The position numbers were made by a program, and so were the translations under genes. From positions 1 to 64,000 of the forward strand of contig PAQV01000057.1 in the NCBI GenBank assembly GCA_002709405.1: 64,000 nt of DNA, given 5' to 3'. This document shows positions 57,197 through 64,000 of this stretch, piece by piece. The DNA comes from Paracoccaceae bacterium. GTDB taxonomy: Bacteria > Pseudomonadota > Alphaproteobacteria > Rhodobacterales > Rhodobacteraceae. The notes beneath the pieces were generated by a model, which did not search any database, was not told the DNA's origin, and saw only the letters and a program-made list of their open reading frames with translations. Numbering within the stretch: position 1 is the first letter of the stretch; the number at the start of each line of letters is the position of its first letter.

Positions 57197-57814
57197 TCAG
57201 CTGCCCCAGATCCGCTGCACGTAATTCTTGGTTTCCTCGTAGGGCGGGATGCCCTTGTGCTTCTTCACCGCCTTCGGCCCGGCATTATAGGCGGCCAGGG
57301 CCAGTTTCCAGTTGCCGAACTTGCGGTACTGGCGGGCCAGGTAGCGGGCGCCGCCGTCGAGGTTTTCACTGGGATTATGCGGATCGACGCGCAGCTGCTT
57401 GGCCGTTCCGGGCATCAGCTGGGCCAGGCCGATCGCGCCCTTGTGGGACAAGGCCTGGGCATTCCACGCGGATTCCTGCTGGACCAGGTTCAGGAAGATC
57501 GCCTCGGGAATGCCATGACGGCGGGCGGCAGCCAGGGCCAGGTCGTAATATTCGCCCCGGTAGCTGCCCGTGTAGGGCCGAGGCCCGGACCCGGACGAGA
57601 TAATCGTGTCGGGTTTCAGCCGCACCGAATGGGCATATTGAGAGGCCCCCCGGGTATCCAGCACGCGCGCCTGGTTTTCGAAGATGGCCTTGCGGGTCTT
57701 GGTGGAAAAGATCGTCTCGGCCCCGGCCGGCGATCCCGCGACACCGCCCACGACAGAGGCGGCCAATACCATGGCACTGGCCCGAGCGGCCACACACACG
57801 ACTTTACTTAACAT
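57197..57814 (-). CDS. Lytic transglycosylase domain protein
   Basis: A 205-residue periplasmic enzyme. A signal peptide ([20 protein letters not shown], cleavage near SPAGAE) is followed by the SLT domain with catalytic Glu114 in [20 protein letters not shown], then [19 protein letters not shown] and [20 protein letters not shown]. It cuts peptidoglycan glycan strands to form anhydromuramyl ends. It is smaller than Slt70 and close to the virulence- or secretion-linked type, but no secretion genes are near. The GTG at 57823 is an alternative start; AGGGTG precedes 57814. Confidence 0.9.
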   Translation of the reverse strand: MLSKVVCVAARASAMVLAASVVGGVAGSPAGAETIFSTKTRKAIFENQARVLDTRGASQYAHSVRLKPDTIISSGSGPRPYTGSYRGEYYDLALAAARRHGIPEAIFLNLVQQESAWNAQALSHKGAIGLAQLMPGTAKQLRVDPHNPSENLDGGARYLARQYRKFGNWKLALAAYNAGPKAVKKHKGIPPYEETKNYVQRIWGS

Positions 57815-57823
57815 TGCATTCAC

Positions 57824-58099
57824 CCTGCTCGATGGCCGGCACTATACCGATTTCAGGCCATCGCGCCAGAGAGCAGCGCCGCTTTGCGCGCGCCCTGTGG
57901 CCATAGTGATCGGCCGTGTGGCCGGGCCGGTGACGGGCGTAAGACCTGGCAAGGTCCACGGGCCGAAAGAATGGGCCGCGTGAATGGCCACTTGTCCACG
58001 GCTATGTGGTTTCAAGCGGCGGGAGGGATGTGTAATCTGGCGTGAAATTCCGCGCATCCGATTCCGCGATGCGCCAGAGGCTTGAAAGGACGACACGCC
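57824..58099. other. 276-base gap between the transglycosylase and ssb genes
   Basis: Divergent intergenic region without a supported gene. A hairpin GCGCATC / GATGCGC (58052-58074, 9-base loop) lies in the ssb leader. No GAAC-N7-GAAC box was seen, so SOS control of ssb, known in other alphaproteobacteria, is not supported here. Confidence 0.45.
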
Positions 58100-58648
58100 A
58101 TGGCCGGTTCAGTCAACAAAGTGATCCTCGTGGGCAACCTGGGCCGGGATCCCGAGGTGCGCACCTTCCAGAACGGCGGCAAGGTGTGCAACCTGCGCAT
58201 CGCCACGTCCGAGAACTGGAAGGACCGCAACACCGGCGAGCGGCGCGAGCGGACGGAATGGCACTCGGTGGCCATCTTCTCGGAACCGCTGGCGCGCATT
58301 GCCGAGCAATACCTGCGCAAGGGCTCGAAAGTGTACCTGGAGGGCCAGCTGGAGACGCGCAAGTGGCAGGACCAGTCGGGCCAGGACCGCTATTCGACCG
58401 AGGTCGTGCTGCGCCCCTACCGCGGAGAGCTGACCCTGCTGGACGGCCGTGGTGAAGGCGGCGGTGGCGGTGGCTACGGCGGGGGCAGCGGCGGGTCCTA
58501 CGGCGGCGGCGGTGGCGGCTATGACAGCGGCCCGTCGGATGACCGTTACGGCGGGGGCGCGTCCGATGACCGTTTTGGCGGAGGCTCGTCCGGCGGCGGC
58601 GGCCGGGGCCCGATTGCCAACGACCTGGACGACGAAATCCCGTTCTGA
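58100..58648 (+). CDS. ssb: Single-stranded DNA-binding protein
   Basis: A 182-residue protein. The OB fold covers residues 1-112 ([20 protein letters not shown] to [15 protein letters not shown]), then a Gly-rich linker of about 60 residues with YGGG repeats, ending in the acidic tip DLDDEIPF that binds partner proteins. Tetrameric binding of single strands in replication and repair is expected. AAAGGA lies 9 bases before the start. A strong terminator follows. Confidence 0.97.
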   Translation: MAGSVNKVILVGNLGRDPEVRTFQNGGKVCNLRIATSENWKDRNTGERRERTEWHSVAIFSEPLARIAEQYLRKGSKVYLEGQLETRKWQDQSGQDRYSTEVVLRPYRGELTLLDGRGEGGGGGGYGGGSGGSYGGGGGGYDSGPSDDRYGGGASDDRFGGGSSGGGGRGPIANDLDDEIPF

Positions 58649-58670
58649 GACGCGCGAGCGCGTGACATGC

Positions 58671-58705
58671 AAAACCCGCCGGAGGATCCCGGCGGGTTTT
58701 CTATT
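58671..58705. terminator. Terminator of ssb
   Basis: AAAACCCGCCGG / CCGGCGGGTTTT form a 12-bp stem with a 6-base loop, then CTATT. It is symmetric enough to work for the minus-strand gene ending at 58724 too. Confidence 0.85.
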
Positions 58706-58723
58706 GGGTATCGTCGCGCGGGT

Positions 58724-60067
58724 TTACCACTTGAATTGAGCGCTCAGGTACGACCCCCTGTCGCGGTCGCTGCCGAAGGTGTTGCCGACCAGGAATTGAA
58801 GGAAGGTGCCATTGCCCAGGCCGATCTCTGCCCCGATCGCGGCCTGCCAATAATCGTCGGACACGTCGCCGATGGTTTCATCGAAATAGCCGGCTTCGAC
58901 AAATCCGCGCGTCACCTTGCTGTAATCGGGGCTTGGCGTGTCAGGTCCCGAGAACTGGTACATCAACCGCAATCCCGCGCCCCACATATCGGCCGGCTCG
59001 ATGGTGCCCGCCGGCCCCTTGTTTTCCGGATCCATCAGGTTGTCGGCCCATCGGACACTTCCAATGACCTGAGCTTTCGGCCCAAGTGGATGGGCATAAG
59101 ACGCCCAGACACCGGCACCGAACGTGTCGTCTCCGTTCGCGACATCGGAATAATAGGCTGCCAGCCCCACGGAAAAGACTTCGCGGTTCCATGCGGTATA
59201 GGTCAAATTACATTGGTCGGCGATTTGCTTCACCACACCGCTCGCGTCTCCATATTTGGAGGAAACACTTGCATGAACCTTTTCCAACCGGTCGACATAC
59301 GGCGTCACATCACCTACCGCGCCGTTGTCCCTAAGAATGCCGGCAACCTTGTCCCTGTCAAAAGGGATGGTTGCCTGTATCGCGTTTCTGAGGGCCGTTT
59401 TAACAGCCGCGACTTTTTCCAGTTGTTCTTCGAAACCCGGAGCCGTCGGATCAGTTGGAAAAATCCCTGAGTCGGCGATTACCTTGTTGATCGCTGTGCT
59501 TAACTCATTCGACCCGGTTATGTGGTCTGGCAACGCTTCCTTGGCTTGATCGATACACGCGCCATAGGCCCGGTAATTATTCAAAAGGGATTTGGCGTCC
59601 CAATTGTAGGTCAGGCCCAGGCCATATTGGCCGACGGCATCATCCCCCGCCGTTCGAATTGCTGCCGCCGACAGCGTGAACCGGCTGAGAAACAGGGTCT
59701 GCTGCCCGGCTGCATCCTGGTAATCTGCAAGGTTGATGTAGTCGCCTTTTTTGCTCAGTTGCGCCAGCCCGGGGTTGTATTCGACCCCGATAGACATCTG
59801 GTTTTCACCGAATGCATTGATCGCCTGCGGCAACAAGGCAAAGCTGAGCTCTCGGGATGTTTTTGGCGTGAAGACCGACTCTGGCGACCCGCCCAACAAG
59901 GTGAACAACGGCGAAGATGGCGTTCCGAGGTCCAGGAGCCCTTCCAATTGTTCCTCGGTGATTTCCTCGCCCAATACAACGATGGGCTCTGCCGGCTTCT
60001 CCTGGGCTCTGCCTGTCCCGGCGACAATCGCCAGGCAGAGACATGTGACGGGAAGGGGATGTTTCAT
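58724..60067 (-). CDS. Outer-membrane-barrel-like secreted protein of unknown function
   Basis: A 447-residue precursor with a signal peptide (MKHPLPVTCLCLAIVAGTGR, cleavage near RAQEK). The mature N-terminus holds an acidic stretch (VVLGEEITEEQLEGLLDLG); a central part of about 130 residues is helical (KVHASVSSKYGDASGVVKQI). The C-terminal 200 residues alternate polar and hydrophobic residues and end in GSYLSAQFKW, an outer-membrane barrel pattern with an aromatic end. Two Cys in the central part (GACIDQAKE and ADQCNLTY) may form a disulfide. I do not recognise a family. The gene is AT-richer than its surroundings and 10 bases downstream of a 126-residue protein gene, so the two form a unit. 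Confidence 0.6.
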   Translation of the reverse strand: MKHPLPVTCLCLAIVAGTGRAQEKPAEPIVVLGEEITEEQLEGLLDLGTPSSPLFTLLGGSPESVFTPKTSRELSFALLPQAINAFGENQMSIGVEYNPGLAQLSKKGDYINLADYQDAAGQQTLFLSRFTLSAAAIRTAGDDAVGQYGLGLTYNWDAKSLLNNYRAYGACIDQAKEALPDHITGSNELSTAINKVIADSGIFPTDPTAPGFEEQLEKVAAVKTALRNAIQATIPFDRDKVAGILRDNGAVGDVTPYVDRLEKVHASVSSKYGDASGVVKQIADQCNLTYTAWNREVFSVGLAAYYSDVANGDDTFGAGVWASYAHPLGPKAQVIGSVRWADNLMDPENKGPAGTIEPADMWGAGLRLMYQFSGPDTPSPDYSKVTRGFVEAGYFDETIGDVSDDYWQAAIGAEIGLGNGTFLQFLVGNTFGSDRDRGSYLSAQFKW

Positions 60068-60077
60068 CACGTCCCCC

Positions 60078-60458
60078 CTAGACGATTTCAGAGACGTAGA
60101 TGAACTGTGTGGAGAAACCAGACGGGGCCGCTTCGAATTCGAACGTCTTGTTCAGTTTGGAAGGGTTTTCATCGAATTCAAAAGACAGAAGAAGAGGATA
60201 GGCGCCGCTTTGCTTGTTCTCGATTTCAACTTCGATAACGCTGAATTTCGGCGGCTTCGACTTGAGAATCACTTCGGAAAAATGCGATATATCGACCGAA
60301 TTGTTTGCCTGATTGCTATCGCCCAGGATAGTGTTCCGAACGGTATGGGGATGCCCAAATACCCTGACGGAAGAAATCAACAACCCAACGTCGCTGACCG
60401 TTGGCTGCATCGCGCAAAATCTCGCGCCTTCCTGGCTTGGCCAAGAGATCTTTGCCAT
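60078..60458 (-). CDS. 126-residue protein of unknown function
   Basis: A 126-residue protein with no signal peptide or membrane span. The start is MAKISWPSQEGARFCAMQPT. The sequence has many beta-strand patterns (FSVIEVEIENKQSGAYPLLL and FEFDENPSKLNKTFEFEAAP), suggesting a beta-sandwich. Codon use is AT-rich compared with neighbouring genes. GGAGAG lies 4 bases before the ATG; an in-frame ATG at 60470 is the alternative. It is followed by the 447-residue barrel-like gene 10 bases on. I cannot assign a family. Confidence 0.55.
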   Translation of the reverse strand: MAKISWPSQEGARFCAMQPTVSDVGLLISSVRVFGHPHTVRNTILGDSNQANNSVDISHFSEVILKSKPPKFSVIEVEIENKQSGAYPLLLSFEFDENPSKLNKTFEFEAAPSGFSTQFIYVSEIV

Positions 60459-60531
60459 ATCGCTCTCCATTTGATGTGATCAATATTTGCGGTCCGTTGC
60501 CCCACCTTAATTCAATTTGATGCGGTGTAAG

Positions 60532-60562
60532 TATCTATTCAGAATCCGAAATAATGAGTCAA
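60532..60562 (-). promoter_or_regulatory. Candidate promoter of the orphan two-gene unit
   Basis: On the minus strand TTGACT (60562-60557) is followed after 17 bases by AATAGA (60539-60534), with TAGATA two bases further on. It lies about 75 bases before the 126-residue gene. Confidence 0.4.
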
Positions 60563-60564
60563 TA

Positions 60565-60590
60565 AAAAACGGCCCGGAAAATTCCGGGCC
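60565..60590 (-). terminator. Terminator of aroB
   Basis: A perfect 9-bp stem GGCCCGGAA / TTCCGGGCC with a 2-base centre, followed on the minus strand by GTTTTTTATT. It is 36 bases after the aroB stop. Confidence 0.9.
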
Positions 60591-60625
60591 ATAATTTTCA
60601 ATTAGCAATAAGTCGCTCAGTCGCG

Positions 60626-61732
60626 CTATGCGAGATGGTCGGCCAGCAATTCCCGCACGGCGTCCCGCGGGACGTCCGAGGTCACGAAGCTTTCGCCGAT
60701 TCCCCGGGCCAGGATGAAGCGCAGCTGGCCGTCAATGACCTTCTTGTCCTGGCCCATCAGGTCCAGCAGGGCGTCGGCGTCGGGGAGGTCTCCGGGGATG
60801 TCGGACAGGCGGGCCTTCATGTCCATGTCCGCAAGGTGGGCTCGGACGCGGCTGGGGTCTTCCTGGGCGCAAAGGCCAAGGCGGGCGGAGAGCTCGAAGG
60901 CCAGGGCACAGCCGATGGCCACGCCTTCGCCGTGCAGCAGCCGGTCGGAATAGCCGGTGGCGGATTCCAGGGCGTGGCCGAAGGTATGGCCGAGGTTCAG
61001 CAGCGCCCGGTCTCCCTGCTCGGTTTCGTCGCGCACGACGATGTCGGCCTTCATCTGGACCGAGCGGGCGACGGCCTCGACCCTTGCGGCGGTGTCGCCC
61101 CGGGCCAGGGCCGGGCCGTTGATTTCCAGCCAGGCGAAGAAGTCGGCATCGCCCAGCAGGCCGTATTTGACGACCTCGCCGTAGCCGGCCAGGAAATCGC
61201 GGGGGGTCAGCGTGGCCAGCACATCGGTGTCGGCCAGCACCAGCGCGGGCTGGTGGAAGGCGCCGACCAGGTTCTTGCCGTGGGGCGTGTTGATGCCGGT
61301 CTTGCCGCCGACCGAGCTGTCGACCTGGGCCAGCAGCGAGGTCGGGATCTGCACGAAGCGGATGCCCCGGCGCAGGATGGCGGCGGCAAAGCCGCCCAGG
61401 TCTCCGATCACGCCCCCGCCGAGCGCGATGAGGATGTCCCGGCGTTCGATCTTTTCCGACAGCATCCATTCGACGGTGCGGGTCAGGTGCGGCCAGCTTT
61501 TGGTGGCCTCGCCGGCGGGCAGGGTCAGGGCGGTGCTGTCGATGCCGGCGGCGCGCAGGGCGTCCTGCAGCGGCACAAGGTGGTGGGTGGCGACGGTGTC
61601 GTCGGTGAGGATGGCCACGCGGGGCCGGTGCAGCAGGGGCGCGATCAGGGTGCCCGCGTCGGACAGCAGGCCGGGGCCGATGCGCACGTCATAGGCGCGG
61701 TCGCCAAGCGGGACATGGACGGTTTGCTGCAT
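60626..61732 (-). CDS. aroB: 3-dehydroquinate synthase
   Basis: A 368-residue NAD- and Zn-dependent enzyme, second step of the shikimate pathway. LIALGGGVIGDLGGF binds NAD, DSSVGGKTGINTPHGKNLV the phosphate, and NLGHTFGHALES holds a Zn ligand His. GAGG precedes the ATG at 61732. It follows aroK 38 bases later in the same operon, the usual order aroK-aroB. Confidence 0.97.
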   Translation of the reverse strand: MQQTVHVPLGDRAYDVRIGPGLLSDAGTLIAPLLHRPRVAILTDDTVATHHLVPLQDALRAAGIDSTALTLPAGEATKSWPHLTRTVEWMLSEKIERRDILIALGGGVIGDLGGFAAAILRRGIRFVQIPTSLLAQVDSSVGGKTGINTPHGKNLVGAFHQPALVLADTDVLATLTPRDFLAGYGEVVKYGLLGDADFFAWLEINGPALARGDTAARVEAVARSVQMKADIVVRDETEQGDRALLNLGHTFGHALESATGYSDRLLHGEGVAIGCALAFELSARLGLCAQEDPSRVRAHLADMDMKARLSDIPGDLPDADALLDLMGQDKKVIDGQLRFILARGIGESFVTSDVPRDAVRELLADHLA

Positions 61733-61770
61733 CGGGGCCTCGGATGTCTTGGTGGGGTCAGGTGGGATGA

Positions 61771-62361
61771 TCAGGCGTTTTCCAGCACGTCGGGGCGCAG
61801 GGCCAGGGCGTCGACCACGCGGTCGGCCATGGCCTCGACCGAGGTATGTCCGTCGGATTTCACCGCGATGTCGGCCAGGGCGTAGATCGGCACGCGCTGG
61901 TTGTAGAGCCTGGTCAGGGCGCCGCGCGGATCGGGGGTGCGCAGCAGCGGGCGGCTGTCCTTGTGGCGGACCCGGTTCCACAGGGTGTCGAGGTCGGCGT
62001 CCAGCCAGACCGACACGCCCCGTTCCGAGATCATCTTGCGGTTGCTTTCGGCCAGGAAAGCCCCGCCGCCGGTCGACAGGATGCCCGAGCGGTCCGACAG
62101 CAGGCGGCTGATGACCTGGGCTTCCTTGCGGCGGAAGAAGGCCTCGCCGTCGCGTGCGAAGATTTCGGGGATCGACATGTTGGCCGCGGCCTCGATTTCG
62201 GCGTCGCTATCGGCAAAGGCCACGCCCAACCGCTGCGCGAGCGCCTTGCCCACGGCGGTCTTGCCGGCCCCCATCATCCCCACCATGACGACAGTTTTCT
62301 TCAACCTTCCCCTGCCCTTCGGCTGCCCGTTTGACACATTTGCGTGCTCATTTCCGCTCAT
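61771..62361 (-). CDS. aroK: Shikimate kinase
   Basis: A 196-residue kinase of the shikimate pathway. The P-loop is VGMMGAGKT (residues 27-35). DSDAEIEAAANMSIPEIF holds the shikimate-binding Asp and STGGGAFLAESNRKMI the second substrate loop; a lid with DSRPLLRTPDPR follows. The first 20 residues (MSGNEHANVSNGQPKGRGRL) are a poorly conserved extension. It is divergent from a small membrane protein gene 81 bases away. Confidence 0.96.
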   Translation of the reverse strand: MSGNEHANVSNGQPKGRGRLKKTVVMVGMMGAGKTAVGKALAQRLGVAFADSDAEIEAAANMSIPEIFARDGEAFFRRKEAQVISRLLSDRSGILSTGGGAFLAESNRKMISERGVSVWLDADLDTLWNRVRHKDSRPLLRTPDPRGALTRLYNQRVPIYALADIAVKSDGHTSVEAMADRVVDALALRPDVLENA

Positions 62362-62442
62362 TGCCCTTCAATGACGTGAACTTGTTCGAAAGGCCAGTTA
62401 TAGTTTGCCGAAAAAGACACGAAGGCAGGCATAAGGACACCC

Positions 62443-62592
62443 ATGGGCCGTCTATTCAAATTCCTCGTCATCCTGGTGCTGCTGGGATTTGCCGCGTTGA
62501 CGGTCTACGCCTATCTCGGGCCGTTCTTCGGCGCCGATTTCTCGGCCCCTCAGGACGAGGTGCGCGAGCCGGTGGCGCTGGATGTGGAATAG
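62443..62592 (+). CDS. 49-residue single-span membrane protein
   Basis: A 49-residue protein with a short basic start (MGRLFKF), one hydrophobic span (LVILVLLGFAALTVYAYLG) and an acidic C-terminal tail (EVREPVALDVE). AAGGA lies 7 bases before the ATG. It resembles the small proteins that often lie divergent from aroK in Roseobacter-group genomes; the function is unknown. The next gene starts 56 bases on and may be co-transcribed. Confidence 0.7.
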   Translation: MGRLFKFLVILVLLGFAALTVYAYLGPFFGADFSAPQDEVREPVALDVE

Positions 62593-62647
62593 GCCCGGCG
62601 GTCAGATACGGGGGCATGAGCCCCGCGGTCCAAACGGGACCCGGCGC

Positions 62648-64000
62648 GTGGCCGGTGCGACGACGACGCTGATCGGTGCCGTGCTTGCGGCCTTGGGGGC
62701 TCCGGGCGCCGCGCAGGAACCGCTGACCGCCATCGACTGGTTGCGCCGGAACCCGCCGCAGGTGGCGCCGGCCGCCCTGCCCCAGGGTCTGGCGCCGACC
62801 GCCGTTCCGACCCCGTTCTCGACGCTGCCCGACCGGGTGGAACCACCGGTGACCGAAGGAATCTCGGCCCCCGAAATCGTCGTCACGCCGCTGGATGCGA
62901 CGCCGGTTGCCTTCGGACTGGTGCCGGCGACGGTGACCGGCCTGCCCGCCACCCTGTGGCAGAACAGCCGGGTGGTGACCCTGGCCCGGCTGGTGCGGAC
63001 GGTGCCTGTCCTGCAAAGCCAGGCGATGCAATCGGTGCTTTATACCCTGCTGCTGGCCGAGGCGCAGCCGCCTGCCGACCGCTCTGGCCCTCTGGGCGAC
63101 ACCGAACTGACCCTGGCGATGCTGGACCGGCTGATGGACCTGGGTGCTGTGGAACCGGCCGAGGCGCTGGCCCGGCGGGCCGGTCCCAGCCGCTCGCCCG
63201 AGCTGTTCCGCCGCTGGTTCGACGCCACCCTGCTGACCGGCACCGAAAACGCCGCCTGCGCGACCCTGGCGGCCAGCCCGCACCTGGCCGAGGATTACGC
63301 CCAGCGGATCTATTGCAGCGCCCGGCGCGGAGACTGGCCCGCCGCCGCCCTGATGCTGGACGGGGCGATGGCCCTGGGCGAGGTGCACGACCCGCGCGCC
63401 GCCCTTCTGGAACGCTTCCTTCACGGGGATTTCGACGACAGCGAAGACCCCGACGGGCTGGGCGGGCCGCTGACCCCGCCCATTGCGGTCGATCCGCTGG
63501 ACTTTCGCCTGTACGAGGCCATCGGGGAACGCCTGCCCACCCATTCCCTGCCCCGCGCCTTTGCCCATGCCGACCTGCGCGACGTGGCCGGCTGGAAGGC
63601 CCAGCTGGAGGCCGCCGAACGGCTGGCCCGCACCGGAGCGCTGGGGGCGAACCGGTTTCTGGGCATCTATACCGAACGCGAACCGGCGGCCTCGGGCGGG
63701 GTCTGGGACCGCGTGCAGGCGGTGCAACGGTTTGAAACCGCCCTGGCCACGGGCAGCGGCGCGGCGGTGGCCAAGGCCCTGCGGCCGGCCTGGGATGCCA
63801 TGCGCGCGGCGGGCACCGAGGTGACTTTTGCCACGCTCTTTGCCGGAGAGCTGGCGGTGCATCCGCCCGACAGTGTTTCGGCCCAGGACCTGGCCTGGCG
63901 CATCCGGCTGTTGTCGGACCAGTACGAACGCGCCTCACGCGAAGGGCCGGCCCGCTCTGGCCCCGAGGCGGCCTTCCTGGCCGGGATCGCCCAGGGGGTG
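62648..64000 (+). CDS. Secreted or periplasmic protein of unknown function, cut by window end
   Basis: At least 451 residues; the frame is still open at base 64000. A signal-peptide-like start (AGATTTLIGAVLAALGAPGA, cleavage near GAAQEP) is followed by a Pro-rich stretch (PAALPQGLAPTAVPTPFS) and then Ala/Leu-rich helices of roughly TPR-like length (AMQSVLYTLLLAEAQPP, LARRAGPSRSPELFRRW). The start codon is GTG at 62648, with no strong ribosome site; an upstream ATG at 62616 is in another frame. No known family is recognised. Long antisense frames overlap it, a consequence of the high GC. Confidence 0.65.
   Translation, partial: MAGATTTLIGAVLAALGAPGAAQEPLTAIDWLRRNPPQVAPAALPQGLAPTAVPTPFSTLPDRVEPPVTEGISAPEIVVTPLDATPVAFGLVPATVTGLPATLWQNSRVVTLARLVRTVPVLQSQAMQSVLYTLLLAEAQPPADRSGPLGDTELTLAMLDRLMDLGAVEPAEALARRAGPSRSPELFRRWFDATLLTGTENAACATLAASPHLAEDYAQRIYCSARRGDWPAAALMLDGAMALGEVHDPRAALLERFLHGDFDDSEDPDGLGGPLTPPIAVDPLDFRLYEAIGERLPTHSLPRAFAHADLRDVAGWKAQLEAAERLARTGALGANRFLGIYTEREPAASGGVWDRVQAVQRFETALATGSGAAVAKALRPAWDAMRAAGTEVTFATLFAGELAVHPPDSVSAQDLAWRIRLLSDQYERASREGPARSGPEAAFLAGIAQGV

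Noticed and set aside
62468-63938. Two long minus-strand frames opposite the last gene
   Set aside because: Their translations are rich in Arg, Pro and Gly with no structure, typical of antisense GC-rich frames. The plus-strand frame has a signal peptide and normal composition.

Overview
The window is high-GC DNA from the chromosome of an alphaproteobacterium, very probably a Roseobacter-group member of the Rhodobacteraceae. Evidence for this: a CtrA regulator with a SciP (DUF1153) gene beside it, a phosphatidylcholine synthase, DUF6456, DUF6477 and DUF1127 proteins, an alphaproteobacterial-type LexA box (GAAC-N7-GAAC), and dispersed GGGGGCTCTGCCCCC-type hairpin elements. No rRNA, tRNA, CRISPR array, insertion sequence, integrase or phage gene was seen. 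Almost the whole window is ordinary chromosomal core sequence.

Layout. 1-8 kb: the end of a peroxiredoxin, a DUF6456/DUF6477 pair separated by a cluster of DnaA-box-like sequences, a non-pyrrolysine MttB-family methyltransferase, a secreted delta-class carbonic anhydrase with a His/Asp-rich insert, a DUF2270 membrane protein and guaA. 7-14.6 kb: two EamA transporters around a FadL-like porin, then pcs, a P-loop ATPase, metA, ppk2 and a TetR regulator. 14.6-22.7 kb: two glycosyltransferase genes, rpsI-rplM, a MocR regulator divergent from a DUF1127 gene, speD-speE, a thioesterase and an enoyl-CoA hydratase. 22.7-33.8 kb: a structured element before trmFO, gluQRS, hisI, an Fe-S scaffold gene, a 40-residue membrane peptide under a LexA box, recG-ligA, ctrA-sciP and mnmA.

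33.9-46.4 kb is a long minus-strand envelope and translation cluster. In order of transcription it is pyrH, frr, uppS, cdsA, dxr, rseP, a 42-residue membrane peptide, bamA, ompH/skp, fabZ, lpxA, lpxI and lpxB. It covers undecaprenyl phosphate, phospholipid, isoprenoid, outer-membrane protein and lipid A synthesis. 46.5-54.7 kb: miaA, an AraC regulator and a four-gene oligopeptide-type ABC transporter. 54.7-64 kb: an MFS transporter, a periplasmic protein with two PilJ-type modules, a lytic transglycosylase, ssb, an AT-richer two-gene unit of unknown function (an outer-membrane-barrel candidate and a 126-residue protein), aroB-aroK, a small membrane protein and the first part of a secreted protein cut by the window end.

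The strongest lead is the 40-residue single-span membrane peptide next to recG. It has a near-ideal ribosome site, its own terminator and a perfect LexA box extended by two more GAAC repeats at helical spacing. It looks like an SOS-induced membrane peptide, similar in layout to Caulobacter SidA or E. coli TisB. Other leads are the DnaA-box cluster, the unidentified structured element before trmFO, the delta carbonic anhydrase insert and the orphan outer-membrane pair. All functional statements are read from sequence by eye; no database search was run.
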